From positions 1,249,952 to 1,313,951 of the forward strand of contig NZ_AP022581.1 in assembly GCF_010731535.1 (NCBI RefSeq): a stretch of DNA of 64,000 bases, written 5' to 3'. The notes under the pieces are model-generated. The model searched no databases. It saw only the letters and a list, made by a program, of their open reading frames with translations, and was not told where the DNA came from. Position numbers and translations under genes: made by a program. This document shows positions 31,569 to 41,041 of this stretch, in pieces (position 1 is the stretch's first letter; each line of letters opens with the position of its first letter). The stretch comes from Mycobacterium lacus (GTDB taxonomy: Bacteria; Actinomycetota; Actinomycetes; Mycobacteriales; Mycobacteriaceae).

Positions 31569-31867
31569 CGCGGACCTCCGCCCTGGCAAGTTCTTGACCG
31601 TCCCAAGATGTGACCATGCCCATAATTGCACGATTCCAACACTTTTCGGAGTAGTTCGCCGAGGCGGCTGGCGTGGTATTGCACGCGAGCCGCATCGAGA
31701 ATCACCCCAGCCCCGCCATGCACACGAGTTTCCGGCAGGCGACTTCGGAGGGCCATCCGCGAGGTTGTCAGGCGCGGATCGGTGAGTTTTCGGCGTCCTC
31801 TGATCCGACGGATTCGGGCTCTGCGGTTGACGGTTCGGGTGTGATGCCGACGTCGACCACGTGACGA
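31569..31867. other. Upstream region of the PE_PGRS-phosphodiesterase gene
   Basis: 299 bp between the GNAT gene end and the PE_PGRS start, both on the minus strand. It should contain the PE_PGRS promoter and the ribosome-binding site around 31575-31582 (GGAGGTCC on the minus strand). No gene, hairpin or clear promoter hexamers were found. Confidence 0.4.
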
Positions 31868-32416
31868 TCACCGAGGACTACCGCAGGATCTTGGCGTAGA
31901 GCAGGCTGTCACAGGGTCGGGACCCATGGTCGGGTAGACGGCGTAGCGGTTGAGCCGGCCCTCCAACGCGAATCCGGACCGCTGCAGCAGGTGAGCAGAC
32001 CGCTCGTTGTCGACGTGGCAGGTCGCCCAGACCCGGTACACCTCGGTGTCGGCGGCCAGCTCGGCCAGCAGTAGGGTGAGCGCTTCGGACATGAAGCCCA
32101 TGCCCCACCACGTCCGGCCCAGGCAGTAACCAAGTTCGACGGAGTGGCGTGCCCGACGCCGGCAGCTGATGAGGCCGACGACGTCGTCGCCGTCGCGCGG
32201 CGCGATGAGCCAGGTCCGCTCCTCGTCAGAGATATTGAAAAGCTCGGTGATCACCCGCCGTGTTTCCGCGACGTCGGGGTGCGGGGTCCACAGCAGATAC
32301 CGCGTGACCTCGGGATCGCGGGCCACCGTCGCGTAGAGCGCGTCGGCGTCGTCGAGCCTGGGTGGGTGCAGCAGCAGCCGCGGCCCGGTCATGTGGTCAG
32401 GTGGGTGGCCGATCAT
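31868..32416 (-). CDS. GNAT-family acetyltransferase (RimJ/RimL type), altered C-terminus
   Basis: A 182-residue N-acetyltransferase. [19 protein letters not shown] is the typical RimJ/RimL start, [21 protein letters not shown] carries the acetyl-CoA pyrophosphate-binding loop, and [21 protein letters not shown] is the family's C-terminal motif. After YPTMGPDP the frame appears shifted: the next frame reads [11 protein letters not shown] and stops at 31878, the usual ending of this family, whereas the present frame ends ten residues later with unrelated sequence. One base is probably missing near 31917. Most of the fold is unaffected. An ATG at 32392 (MTGPRL) is an alternative start. Confidence 0.8.
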   Translation of the reverse strand: MIGHPPDHMTGPRLLLHPPRLDDADALYATVARDPEVTRYLLWTPHPDVAETRRVITELFNISDEERTWLIAPRDGDDVVGLISCRRRARHSVELGYCLGRTWWGMGFMSEALTLLLAELAADTEVYRVWATCHVDNERSAHLLQRSGFALEGRLNRYAVYPTMGPDPVTACSTPRSCGSPR

Positions 32417-32434
32417 GGTGGCGCCGTCCCACGG

Positions 32435-33640
32435 CTACAGCCCAAGCGCGCGATAGGTGCGGCGCACGAACTTCGGTTGTGCCGTCCGCAGTTTCGCCAA
32501 CCCCGGGTTACCCGCGACGGCGGTGGCGGCGTCCACGGACAGGTCGGGACAATGCTGGATCAGATACAGCAGGATCAGGTCCGCCGCCGGATCGGCCTGC
32601 CACCACGTCCCATACGCGCCGGGCCAGCTGAATGTTCCGAGCCCGCCCGGCCCGAACAACGGTGCGGACTTCGCCGGATCGGTCACCACCGACAGGTTGA
32701 ACCCGAACCCACGGCCGACCCAGAACGGTGCCCCCAGGAAGTTGTGCCGCTTCTGCTCGCCGGTCAGCCGGTCGGTGCGCATCAGCCGCGCCGACTCCGG
32801 CGACAACACCCGAACACCGTCAACAGACCCGTCGCCCAGCAGCATCCGCACGAACCGCAGGTAATCGTCGGCGGTCGACCACAACCCGCCGCCGGCGTTG
32901 CAGAACGACGGCGGCGTGACGTGGGGCGGGCCCATCACGTCGTGGCGCAGCCGGTCCTCGTCGTCGAGCCGGTACATGGTGGCCGCGCGTTGCCGCGCGT
33001 CGCCCGACACGAAGAAGCCGGTGTCGGTCATGCCTGCCGGACCTAGCACCCGCTCGTCGAGGACCTGATGGAACGGCTTGTCCTCGATGCGGGCCACGAT
33101 GACGCCCAGCACGTCGATGGCGTGGCTATAGGTCACCCGGTCGCCGGGCTGGTGCACCAGCGGGAGGGCGCCAAGTTCGGCCAGCCAGGCGTCGGGGCCC
33201 TGGCCGAACGGCAGCCGCATGTACGCCCGCGAGATCGGCCCGGACGCCGAAAAGCTGTAGGCCAGGCCGCTGGTGTGGGTGAGCAGATCCTCGACCAGGA
33301 TGGCCCGCCGCGCGGGATGCGTCTCCTCCAGCGGGCCGCCGGGGTCGTCCAGCACCCGCGCGTCCGCCAGCTCCGGCGCCCAGCGCGCAATCGGATCGTG
33401 CAGCGCCAGCTTGCCCTCGTCGACCAGGCTCATGGCCGCCGCCACCGTGACCGGCTTGGTCATCGACGCGATGCGAAAAAGCGTGTCTCGTTGCATGGGC
33501 AGGCCCGCGTCGACGTCTCGGTATCCGATCTCGTTGACCTGCAACACTTCTCCGCGCTGCCAGACCACCGTCACCGCGCCTGCGAGCAGGCCGGCGTCGC
33601 AGACCTCGCGGATGCCCGCCTGATTGCCTTCGAGCCTCAC
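32435..33640 (-). CDS. Beta-lactamase-like serine hydrolase (class C/EstB type), Rv1367c-like
   Basis: A 401-residue protein of the penicillin-binding/beta-lactamase family. The SxxK nucleophile motif is SMTK in FRIASMTKPVTVAAA. The second motif is YSH in DRVTYSHAIDVLG (YxN in true lactamases). The third region is GPGGLGTFSWPGAYGTWW. These variants favour an esterase or transesterase activity over antibiotic hydrolysis, as in many actinobacterial EstB relatives. Start GTG 33640 gives MRLEGNQAG; the longer frame upstream has no support. It diverges from lprF. Confidence 0.88.
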   Translation of the reverse strand: MRLEGNQAGIREVCDAGLLAGAVTVVWQRGEVLQVNEIGYRDVDAGLPMQRDTLFRIASMTKPVTVAAAMSLVDEGKLALHDPIARWAPELADARVLDDPGGPLEETHPARRAILVEDLLTHTSGLAYSFSASGPISRAYMRLPFGQGPDAWLAELGALPLVHQPGDRVTYSHAIDVLGVIVARIEDKPFHQVLDERVLGPAGMTDTGFFVSGDARQRAATMYRLDDEDRLRHDVMGPPHVTPPSFCNAGGGLWSTADDYLRFVRMLLGDGSVDGVRVLSPESARLMRTDRLTGEQKRHNFLGAPFWVGRGFGFNLSVVTDPAKSAPLFGPGGLGTFSWPGAYGTWWQADPAADLILLYLIQHCPDLSVDAATAVAGNPGLAKLRTAQPKFVRRTYRALGL

Positions 33641-33949
33641 CCGATTCAGGTTAGCCTCCCGTTGCTCACCGGCAGGTTCGCTGGTTGCGCGAAAGGGCTT
33701 CTTGCGCACGGTGTCGCGTGTTACTGTCGCGCTCTCCGGCGAAGGCGATCTGGGGAACATGCTGTGAGGGGCAGCGACGGCGTTGGACGGTGCTGTCGTT
33801 GCTCGTGATCCAGGGTGCGGGTGAGCAGTCACCGAGACCCGCAACCATGGAACGGGGCTTGGCTTGGCCAGCTTCGTCCACGTCGTGCCACGAGGGCAGC
33901 CAGCGGCTGCCCCTCACCACCGGTTGGATAACTCACCCAAAGGTTGGCC
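33641..33949. other. Divergent promoter region between the beta-lactamase-like gene and lprF
   Basis: 309 bp with no gene on either strand. It must carry promoters for both neighbours. An AAAGG just before 33950 (33939-33943) is the likely lprF ribosome-binding site. No operator repeat was noticed. Confidence 0.45.
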
Positions 33950-34813
33950 ATGCATGGCTTGATCTCACCACCGCACACCTCCCACCGGCCTGTCTCCCGC
34001 CGCCGGCACCCGGTGCCTGTCGCGATCCTGATCGCGGCAGCGCTGTTCGCAATGTTCGTCACCGGGTGCGGGAAAAAATCGTCAACGGCGACATCCCAGA
34101 CGCCCGGGGCATCTGGGACTTCCTCCCCGGCGAGCCCGACGTCGGGCGCGCCGTCGTCACAAGCCGCGCAACTCGTGCAGGACTGCTCCAAGGCGACCAC
34201 GGCCCTGCATTCGCTTCACGTCGTGCTGTCGACCGACAACATCACCACCCTCCCGATGGAGAGCGTTGACGCCGACGTGACCAACCAGCCGCAGGACCAG
34301 GGCGGACGGGCGGTCGGCAACGCCAACGTCAGGTTGCAGCCCAACACCCCGGCGGTCGCCAAGCAGTTCGTGGTCACCAACAAGACCATGTACACCAAGA
34401 ACGACGACGGCACGTACACCCCCATGGGACCGGCGCAGAGGATCTACGACCCCGGCGTCGTGCTGTCCAAGGACAAGGGATTGGGCGCTGTTGTCGGCAA
34501 GGTGCAAAGCCCGCAGGTGGCCGGCAACGAAACCATCAACGGCGTTGCCGCCGTCAAGGTGACCGGAACCATCGACGCGGCGGTGATCGATCCCGTGGTG
34601 CCTGGGTTGGGCAAGGGCGGGGGAACCCTCCCGATCGCCCTGTACATCGTTGACGTGAACGCAGCGGGTGCCAGCCCAACCGCTACGCCCGGGGCGCCTT
34701 CGCGCGGACCCGACCCGAACCTGGTGCGGATGGTGGTCGACAAGGACCAGGGCCACGTCACGATCACCCTGTCGGCGTGGGGACAGCCCGTCAACATCCC
34801 CAATCCCGGGTAG
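33950..34813 (+). CDS. lprF: Lipoprotein LprF (LppX/LprG family)
   Basis: A 287-residue lipoprotein. A basic N-terminus (SHRPVSRRRHP) and hydrophobic stretch VAILIAAALFAMFV are followed by the lipobox VTGC, whose Cys would be lipidated after export. A Ser/Thr/Pro-rich linker follows, then a beta-rich LppX/LprG-like lipid-binding domain from about residue 60 (SVDADVTNQPQ, FVVTNKTMYTKNDDGTY, GTIDAAVIDPVVPGLG). ATG 33950 is chosen over an in-frame TTG at 33944. The order Rv1367c-like, lprF, desaturase, pks18 follows M. tuberculosis. Confidence 0.92.
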   Translation: MHGLISPPHTSHRPVSRRRHPVPVAILIAAALFAMFVTGCGKKSSTATSQTPGASGTSSPASPTSGAPSSQAAQLVQDCSKATTALHSLHVVLSTDNITTLPMESVDADVTNQPQDQGGRAVGNANVRLQPNTPAVAKQFVVTNKTMYTKNDDGTYTPMGPAQRIYDPGVVLSKDKGLGAVVGKVQSPQVAGNETINGVAAVKVTGTIDAAVIDPVVPGLGKGGGTLPIALYIVDVNAAGASPTATPGAPSRGPDPNLVRMVVDKDQGHVTITLSAWGQPVNIPNPG

Positions 34814-34989
34814 GCAGGCGGCGAACTTCGGATCGAGAGCCGGCCCAGATGCACGGGGGGCCGGGAGCAGCCTCGTGGCCGGTTCTCGTCCGGCGAAATC
34901 CGTTGAGAATTCGCCAAGGGTGCCGCCCCACCATTGGGCCCGGTCCGGACGGAGCGCCGGACCTCACCCGATCACACCTGGAGCTGCCA

Positions 34990-36453
34990 ATGACTAACGA
35001 CCTCCCGGAAGTCCAGGAGCGCGATTGGAGTCCACGCCCCGCTCCTCCCGGTGGACCACCGGTGTCAGACGTATGGGTCTACAACGGACGGGCGTACGAC
35101 CTGAGTGACTGGATCACCAGGCATCCCGGCGGCGCCTTCTTCATCGGACGCACCAGAAACCGTGACATCACCACCATCGTCGGGTCCTACCATCGCGACC
35201 CGGCGAAGATCGAACGAATCCTGCAGCGCCGGTACGCGTTGGGCCGCGACGCAACACCGCGGGACATCCATCCCAAACACAACGCACCGCCTTTCCTTTT
35301 CAAAGACGGCTTCAACAGCTGGCGGGACACGCCCGCGTACCGATTCGACGACGACAACGACCTGCTGCACCGGGTCAAGGCGCGACTGAACGAGCCGGCG
35401 CTGGCCGCGCGGATCAAGCGCATGGACACGCTCTTCAACATCGTCGCCGCGCTGCTGGCCATTGGCTATCTCGCGGTTCAGGGTGTGCGGCTCGCCGAAT
35501 CCCGGTGGATGCCGCTGCCGGTCTTCGTGATCGCGATGGTCCTGCTGCGCAGTTCCCTGGCGGGGTTTGGTCATTACGCGTTGCACCGCCGGCAGCGGGG
35601 GATCAACAGGGTGCTCGACAACGCCTTCGACCTGAACTATGTGGCGCTGGCCTTGGTCACCGCCGACGGGCACGCCCTGCTGCACCATCCGTATACCCAC
35701 AGCGATGTCGACATCAAGAAGAACGTGTTCACGATGATGATGCGGCTGCCGCGGTTGTATCGGGTTCCCGTGCATACCGTTCACAAGTTCGGCCACATGC
35801 TCAGCGGCATGGCCATCCGGATCGTCGACGTTTGGCGAATCACGCGCAAGGTGGGCGTCGAGAAGACCTATGGAAGCTGGCGTGGGGCGCTTGGTCACTT
35901 TCTCGGGTCGTCGGGCGTGCACCTGCTCCTGGTGGGCGAGCTGGTTGCCTTCGTGCTCGCCGGTGACTTCTGGGCCTGGGCACTGCAATTCGTCGCGACA
36001 CTGTGGGTCAGCACCTTCATGGTCGTCGCGAGCCATGAGTTCGAGGACGGCACCGATCAGGGCGCCGTCGGCGCCGACTGGGGCATCGATCAACTCGAGC
36101 ACTCCAACGACCTGATCGTGGTGGGGAACCGCTACGTCGATTGCTTCCTGTCGGCCGGCCTGAGTTCGCACCGGGTCCACCACGTGCTGCCGTTTCAGCG
36201 CAGCGGATTCGCCAATATCGTTACCGAGGACGTGTTGCGGGAAGAGGCGGCGAAATTCGGCGTCGAGTGGCTTCCCGCAAAGAGTTTCGTCGCCGATCGG
36301 CTGCCCAAGCTGTGTCGGACGTATCTGTTGTCGCCTTCCCGCCAGGCCAAAGAGCGGAATTGGGGCTTCATCCGCGAACATTGCTCGCCCGCAGCGTGGA
36401 AATCGATTGTCAATTACGTGCTTTCGGGGTTCGTGGGAATCGGGTCGGTATGA
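34990..36453 (+). CDS. Fatty-acid desaturase with N-terminal cytochrome b5 domain, Rv1371-like
   Basis: A 487-residue membrane protein. Residues about 25-95 form a cytochrome b5 heme-binding domain (VWVYNGRAYDLSDWITRHPGG, the His of HPGG being a heme ligand). The desaturase part has membrane segments near 150-195 and 310-350 and histidine boxes GHYALH, HALLHHPYTHSD and SSHRVHH that would hold a diiron centre. ATG 34990 gives MTNDLPEVQE. Its stop overlaps pks18 (ATGA). Adjacent polyketide synthase and sulfotransferases suggest a shared lipid product. Confidence 0.9.
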   Translation: MTNDLPEVQERDWSPRPAPPGGPPVSDVWVYNGRAYDLSDWITRHPGGAFFIGRTRNRDITTIVGSYHRDPAKIERILQRRYALGRDATPRDIHPKHNAPPFLFKDGFNSWRDTPAYRFDDDNDLLHRVKARLNEPALAARIKRMDTLFNIVAALLAIGYLAVQGVRLAESRWMPLPVFVIAMVLLRSSLAGFGHYALHRRQRGINRVLDNAFDLNYVALALVTADGHALLHHPYTHSDVDIKKNVFTMMMRLPRLYRVPVHTVHKFGHMLSGMAIRIVDVWRITRKVGVEKTYGSWRGALGHFLGSSGVHLLLVGELVAFVLAGDFWAWALQFVATLWVSTFMVVASHEFEDGTDQGAVGADWGIDQLEHSNDLIVVGNRYVDCFLSAGLSSHRVHHVLPFQRSGFANIVTEDVLREEAAKFGVEWLPAKSFVADRLPKLCRTYLLSPSRQAKERNWGFIREHCSPAAWKSIVNYVLSGFVGIGSV

Positions 36454-37634
36454 ACACCCCTTTTGAGGGCGGCGCCCTGTGCCCGGCCGGCGATGAGCCG
36501 CACTACGACCTCACCCAGTTGCCGCCGGCCCCGCCCACCACAGTGGCGGTGATTGAAAGCATTGCGACGGGTGCGCCGCGCCGCGTTGTCGATCAGGCCG
36601 ATGCCGCTGCCCGGGTCGCCTCGTTGTTCCGCGATCCCGGGCAGCGGCAACGGATTCCGCGGATTTATCGAAAGACGCGGATCACCACCCGCCGGATGGC
36701 GGTTGACCCGCTCGATCCCGAGTTCGACACGTTCCGGCGGAACCGGGGAACGATCCGCGATCGAATGAACCTGTACTACCGGCACGCGGTTCCGCTGGCG
36801 GTCGAGGTGGGCGGGCGTGCGCTGGCCGGCCTTCCGTACGGGGTGGACGAGGTCGGGTTGCTGGTGTTCGTGACCAGCACCGGATTCATCGCTCCGGGTG
36901 TGGATCTGGCGATCGTCAAGGAACTCGGCCTGTCGCGGTCGATCTCGCGTGTCGTGATCAACTTCATGGGATGCGCGGCCGCGATGAACGCCATCCGCCT
37001 GGCCACGAGCTATGTTCGTGCCTACCCGGGCATGAAGGCGATGGTGGTGGGCATCGAGTTATGTTCGGTGAACGCGGTTTTCGCCGACGACGTCAACGAT
37101 GTCGTCACGCACAGCCTGTTCGGCGACGGGTGCGCGGCGATGGTGATCGGCGCCGGCCGGGTTCACGAGAAACTCGAGCCGGGCAAGGTGGTGATCCGCA
37201 GTAGTTTCAGCCGGCTGCTCGACGACGCCGAGGACGGCATCGTGCTGGGCGTCAACCACAACGGCATCACCTGCGAGCTGTCCGAGAACCTTCCCGAATA
37301 TATCTACGCCGGTGTCGATCCGGTCGTGACAGAGATGCTGCATGACAACGGATTACAAAAGTCTGACATCGACCTGTGGGCGATCCATCCGGGCGGCCCC
37401 AGAATCATCGAGGAATCGCTGCGGTCGCTGGCGATCCCCCCGGAACGGGCGGCGCGCAGCTGGGACGTGCTGGCGGGCTTCGGCAACATGCTCAGCGTAT
37501 CGCTGATCTTTGTGCTGGAAATGATGGTGCGGCAGGCAGAGTCGACGAAGGCCATCTCGACGGGTGTGGCGTTCGCGTTCGCGCCGGGCGTCACCGTCGA
37601 GGGGATGCTGTTCGACATCATCCGACGGCCATGA
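36450..37634 (+). CDS. pks18: Type III polyketide synthase (long-chain alpha-pyrone synthase)
   Basis: A 394-residue chalcone-synthase-like enzyme that extends long-chain acyl-CoA with malonyl-CoA to alkylpyrones. The catalytic Cys lies in [15 protein letters not shown], the His in [15 protein letters not shown] and the Asn in GFGNMLSVS, completing the Cys-His-Asn triad. The N-terminus is variable, then [16 protein letters not shown] begins the conserved fold. ATG 36450 overlaps the desaturase stop and the TGA overlaps the first sulfotransferase. Confidence 0.94.
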   Translation: MNTPFEGGALCPAGDEPHYDLTQLPPAPPTTVAVIESIATGAPRRVVDQADAAARVASLFRDPGQRQRIPRIYRKTRITTRRMAVDPLDPEFDTFRRNRGTIRDRMNLYYRHAVPLAVEVGGRALAGLPYGVDEVGLLVFVTSTGFIAPGVDLAIVKELGLSRSISRVVINFMGCAAAMNAIRLATSYVRAYPGMKAMVVGIELCSVNAVFADDVNDVVTHSLFGDGCAAMVIGAGRVHEKLEPGKVVIRSSFSRLLDDAEDGIVLGVNHNGITCELSENLPEYIYAGVDPVVTEMLHDNGLQKSDIDLWAIHPGGPRIIEESLRSLAIPPERAARSWDVLAGFGNMLSVSLIFVLEMMVRQAESTKAISTGVAFAFAPGVTVEGMLFDIIRRP

Positions 37635-38596
37635 ACTCCTCAGCCGCTGGCCGGGTCGAGTACCGCTCGTGGATGAGCGACAACCTGCGGTGGGACGCGC
37701 TGGCCTTGCGCGAGGGTGACATCGTCATCTCCGCGCCGCCGAAATGCGGCACCACCTGGACACAGCGGCTGGTGTCCCTGCTCGTCTTCGATGGCCCTCA
37801 CCTGCCGGGGCCGATGCAGCTGATCTCGCCGTGGCTCGATCTGACCGCCGCGCCCATCGAGGAAGTCGTCGCCGCCCTCGACGCCCAGCAACACCGCCGA
37901 TTCATCAAGACCCACACGCCGCTCGACGGCCTGGTGCTCGACGATCGCGTCACCTACATCGGGGTGGGCCGCGATCCGCGCGATGCCGCGGTTTCGATGC
38001 TCTTGGACCGGGACCGGATGCGGGCCCTGCACGAGGCCGCGGGGCCGCGCGGCGAGCGATTCGCCCCGCCGGGTCTCGACTTCGTCGGCGAATACAGCCC
38101 GCTCGACGTGCTCCGCAAATGGATGGAGGGGCCGATCAGGCCCACCCAGGGAATCGCGTCGTTGGCGACGATCCTGCATCACTACGGCTCGGTCTGGTCC
38201 CGCCGCCACCTGCCCAACGTCGCGATGTTCCACTACGCCGACTACCGGGTGGACCTGGTGGGCGAACTCGTCCGTCTCGCCGCGGCCCTCAGTGTCGACC
38301 TGGGTCGCGATCGTGCCGAGGCGCTGGCCCGGCACGCCACGCTAGACGCCATGCGGGCTCGCGCCGCGGAACTCGCCCCCGAAGCCCCCCACGGCGTCCG
38401 GCCTGGGAAGGAGCGGACCAAAAACGATCCCTTCTTCCGAGCCGGTGGTCGCGGGGAGTGGCGCCAGATCTTCACCGAGGCCGAGCACCGGCGATACCCC
38501 GGCCGCGCGGCCGAACTGGCCGGGCCGGACCTTCTCGCCTGGGCTCACGAGGGCCGCCGGGGTCACGAACCCGCCAGCGAAGGGGTGCCGGGGTGA
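37631..38596 (+). CDS. Sulfotransferase, Rv1373-like (glycolipid sulfotransferase type), copy 1
   Basis: A 321-residue PAPS-dependent sulfotransferase. The 5'-phosphosulfate loop is [12 protein letters not shown] near residues 36-47, the 3'-phosphate-binding region is [14 protein letters not shown], and the C-terminal [18 protein letters not shown] matches the RxGxxGxW-like motif. Likely substrate is a mycobacterial lipid, as reported for the Rv1373 enzyme; that transfer is inference. It overlaps pks18 and the next sulfotransferase by four bases each, so the four genes form one operon. Confidence 0.9.
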   Translation: MNSSAAGRVEYRSWMSDNLRWDALALREGDIVISAPPKCGTTWTQRLVSLLVFDGPHLPGPMQLISPWLDLTAAPIEEVVAALDAQQHRRFIKTHTPLDGLVLDDRVTYIGVGRDPRDAAVSMLLDRDRMRALHEAAGPRGERFAPPGLDFVGEYSPLDVLRKWMEGPIRPTQGIASLATILHHYGSVWSRRHLPNVAMFHYADYRVDLVGELVRLAAALSVDLGRDRAEALARHATLDAMRARAAELAPEAPHGVRPGKERTKNDPFFRAGGRGEWRQIFTEAEHRRYPGRAAELAGPDLLAWAHEGRRGHEPASEGVPG

Positions 38597-39519
38597 GCCA
38601 CCGCGTGGTGTACCGCTCGTGGATGAGCGACAGCCTGCGTTGGGACGCGTGTCAGTTGAGGGAGGGCGACATCGTCATCTCCGCGCCGTCGAAGTGCGGC
38701 GTGACCTGGACCCAGCGCCTGGTGTCTCTGCTCGTCTTCGACGGGCCGGACTTGCCGGGGCCACTGTCGACGGTGTCGCCGTGGCTCGACGCGAACATGC
38801 GGCCGATCGAGGAGGTCGTCGCCACGCTTAACGCGCAGGATCACCGCCGGTTCATCAAGACCCACACGCCACTGGACGGCCTGCTGCTCGACGATCGCGT
38901 CACCTACATAGGCGTGGGACGTGATCCGCGCGATGCCGCGATGTCGGAGCTGCACCAATGGGACAACATGAACCTGGACCGGATGCGGAGCCTGCACGCC
39001 GCCTTTGCCGAGGTTCCCCCCCGCCGCAGCCTGGCCGGCGCGTTCCGGGACTGGATGGAGGGGCCGGCGATGCCGCCTCAGGGATTCCTGCCACCCGCCA
39101 GGCCGATGGGCTCGCTCGCCAACATCCTCCACCACTTCGGCACGTTCTGGGACCGACGCCACCTGCCCAACGTGGCCATGTTCCACTTCGGCGACTACCA
39201 GCGCGACCTCACGGGCGAGCTGGTCCGCCTGGCCGCGGCGCTCGGCTTTGCCATCGGTCACGATCGCGCCGCGGAGCTGGCGCAGCACGCCACGCTGGGC
39301 GCAATGCGGGCTCGCGCAACCGAATTCGCCCCCAATTCCACCGAAGGCATCTGGCGCAGCGATGAGCGCTTCTTCCGGGGCGGTGGCCACGGAGAATGGC
39401 GCGAATGTTTCACCGACGCCGTCTACCGGCGCTACTACGATCGCATCAACCGGCTGGCCCCGCCGGATCTCCTCGCCTGGGCGCACGAGGGTCGCCAGGG
39501 CCGTGACCCCGCCGACTAA
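38593..39519 (+). CDS. Sulfotransferase, Rv1373-like, tandem copy 2
   Basis: A 308-residue paralogue of the preceding gene. Long shared stretches include [32 protein letters not shown] and the [15 protein letters not shown] phosphate region. The phosphosulfate loop is [12 protein letters not shown]. The middle region differs ([20 protein letters not shown]), so acceptor specificity may differ. Start GTG 38593 overlaps copy 1. As I recall M. tuberculosis has a single Rv1373 here, so this is a lineage-specific duplication or a loss elsewhere. Confidence 0.88.
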   Translation: MSHRVVYRSWMSDSLRWDACQLREGDIVISAPSKCGVTWTQRLVSLLVFDGPDLPGPLSTVSPWLDANMRPIEEVVATLNAQDHRRFIKTHTPLDGLLLDDRVTYIGVGRDPRDAAMSELHQWDNMNLDRMRSLHAAFAEVPPRRSLAGAFRDWMEGPAMPPQGFLPPARPMGSLANILHHFGTFWDRRHLPNVAMFHFGDYQRDLTGELVRLAAALGFAIGHDRAAELAQHATLGAMRARATEFAPNSTEGIWRSDERFFRGGGHGEWRECFTDAVYRRYYDRINRLAPPDLLAWAHEGRQGRDPAD

Positions 39520-39613
39520 CGCCGTTGCGCGCGGACGTACCAGAACGCCATCTCGACCTCCGTGCCGTCGAGTTTCCGGCGCACCGAAATCGATGCCTGT
39601 CATGCTCGCCAGC

Positions 39614-40903
39614 TTAGGCCGCGTGAAGTTCGGCGAGCGCGACGCCGATCCTGGTCTCGACATCACTGACGTATATCTCGAACGGCCCGGGTAATGGCGG
39701 CGCCGTGGAGTGGTAGCACATACCGGTGGGTGTCGTGAATTCGGCTGTGTGCCGTCCGCTTTCGTCTGTGGCGGTGCTGACGCGCCAGCCGGGTGACTCC
39801 TTGACGTAGTTGCATCGCTCGCACGATCCAAGCCCGTTTGCCGCGGTCGTCGGACCGCCGCGATGATGCGGCTTGGCGTGGTCACGGTGGCGGATTGGGG
39901 CGTCGCAGTAGGGGGTGCGACAGCCCTGATCACGCAACCCGATGAATGCCGCCAGGCCCTTCGGGAAGCGGCGCGTCCGCGACTCCATAGCCACCAAGGC
40001 GCCCGAGCGCGGATGACGGTAGAGCCGGCGCAGCGTGGCCCGCGACCGGGCATCGGCGACCGCGTCGCTCACCAGGTTGCGGGCCACGGCGGCCGGGATC
40101 GGGCCATACCCGTCGACCACAGCGGTCGCGTCGCTGCCACCCAGCAGCGTTTCGTCGGAGAGGACCAGGTTGACCGCCACCGGTTGAGCGACATCGGCTG
40201 GCCGGCCGGTAACGCGTTCGATCAACGTGTCGGCCATCACCTGGCCACGTGTGCGGCCATCGAACGTGGCGTCGGCGGCCCGCTTGAGGGCCGCGTACAC
40301 CGACACACCTTGGGCCATCGGAAGTAGCGCCGTCACCCAGGTCATCGTGTCGGGGGCCGGCCGAATTGTGACCGTGCGTTCGGATTCGGCCTTCGCGGCC
40401 CGGTCGACCACGGCCTGGGCGTTGAGCCGGTAGGCGATTGCCCGGGCCGCCGCGGCGATCCGCGCGTCACCCATCCCGGCCAGCTTCGACCCGTCGGCGC
40501 ATAGCTCGGCGTCCAGCGCGCGGCGATCGTCGACGTCCAAGCAAGCCGACTCCCGGACGATCAGCGTCGCCCGCCATTCCGACAACCGCCCAACTTCGAG
40601 CGCGGCAAGCGTGTGCGGCATCTCGTATACCAGCGCCTTCGCGAATCCGAGATGCCTGCCGCCTCGAGCCGGGGAATCTTGCCGCGCCAGTGCGATCTCA
40701 CTGGCCAGCCCACGGCCGCGCTGGGCCGCAGGCACTCCGGCGTTGGCCTCATTGGAGCGACGCCGCGCATCCAGCGCCACAGCGGCGCGCGCCTGACCTG
40801 CGGCGGCGGCCGATTTCACCCGCTCCAGCTCGGCGATCCGCGCAACCAGGGCCGCCTCGTCGTCGTGGGAATCGACGGCCGCAAGCCCACCTATATCGAA
40901 CAT
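39614..40903 (-). CDS. 13E12 repeat family protein (DUF222 plus HNH endonuclease), Rv1378c-like
   Basis: A 429-residue protein. The N-terminal two thirds (about 1-300) are a DUF222 helical region. The C-terminal HNH domain has [24 protein letters not shown] and [17 protein letters not shown], with paired Cys and His residues for metal. Families with this layout are often embedded in or next to mobile DNA and are DNA-damage inducible in mycobacteria. ATG 40903 lies inside a perfect SOS box. It diverges from pyrR. Catalytic activity has not been inferred beyond the motif. Confidence 0.9.
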   Translation of the reverse strand: MFDIGGLAAVDSHDDEAALVARIAELERVKSAAAAGQARAAVALDARRRSNEANAGVPAAQRGRGLASEIALARQDSPARGGRHLGFAKALVYEMPHTLAALEVGRLSEWRATLIVRESACLDVDDRRALDAELCADGSKLAGMGDARIAAAARAIAYRLNAQAVVDRAAKAESERTVTIRPAPDTMTWVTALLPMAQGVSVYAALKRAADATFDGRTRGQVMADTLIERVTGRPADVAQPVAVNLVLSDETLLGGSDATAVVDGYGPIPAAVARNLVSDAVADARSRATLRRLYRHPRSGALVAMESRTRRFPKGLAAFIGLRDQGCRTPYCDAPIRHRDHAKPHHRGGPTTAANGLGSCERCNYVKESPGWRVSTATDESGRHTAEFTTPTGMCYHSTAPPLPGPFEIYVSDVETRIGVALAELHAA

Positions 40904-40911
40904 GTGTTCGA
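40896..40911. promoter_or_regulatory. LexA (SOS) box overlapping the 13E12 start codon
   Basis: TCGAACATGTGTTCGA is a perfect palindrome matching the mycobacterial LexA consensus TCGAAC-N4-GTTCGA. It includes the ATG of the 13E12 gene (40903-40901, read on the minus strand). LexA binding here should block transcription or initiation until DNA damage. The pyrR promoter lies within 140 bp on the other side. Confidence 0.85.
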
Positions 40912-41003
40912 CTATAGCACGTCTTTCCGACACGGCGACCGCACTGCCAGCCCGGCGGCGAGCAAGTGCTACGCTGCCGGGCAACCGACATCCTTTAACG
41001 ACC

Positions 41004-41026
41004 CGTCCCGAGAGGCGGAGAAGGAG
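41004..41026 (+). promoter_or_regulatory. Probable PyrR-binding RNA element next to the pyrR ribosome-binding site
   Basis: The leader contains GTCCCGAGAGGCGGAG at about 41005-41020, which resembles the PyrR-binding loop consensus (UCC-x-GAGAGGCU). It runs straight into the strong Shine-Dalgarno AAGGAGG at 41021-41027. PyrR bound with UMP would mask the ribosome-binding site. Translational repression of this kind is described for mycobacterial pyr operons. No terminator hairpin is seen, consistent with translational rather than attenuation control. Confidence 0.65.
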
Positions 41027-41041
41027 GTCCGTCAACAAAGC

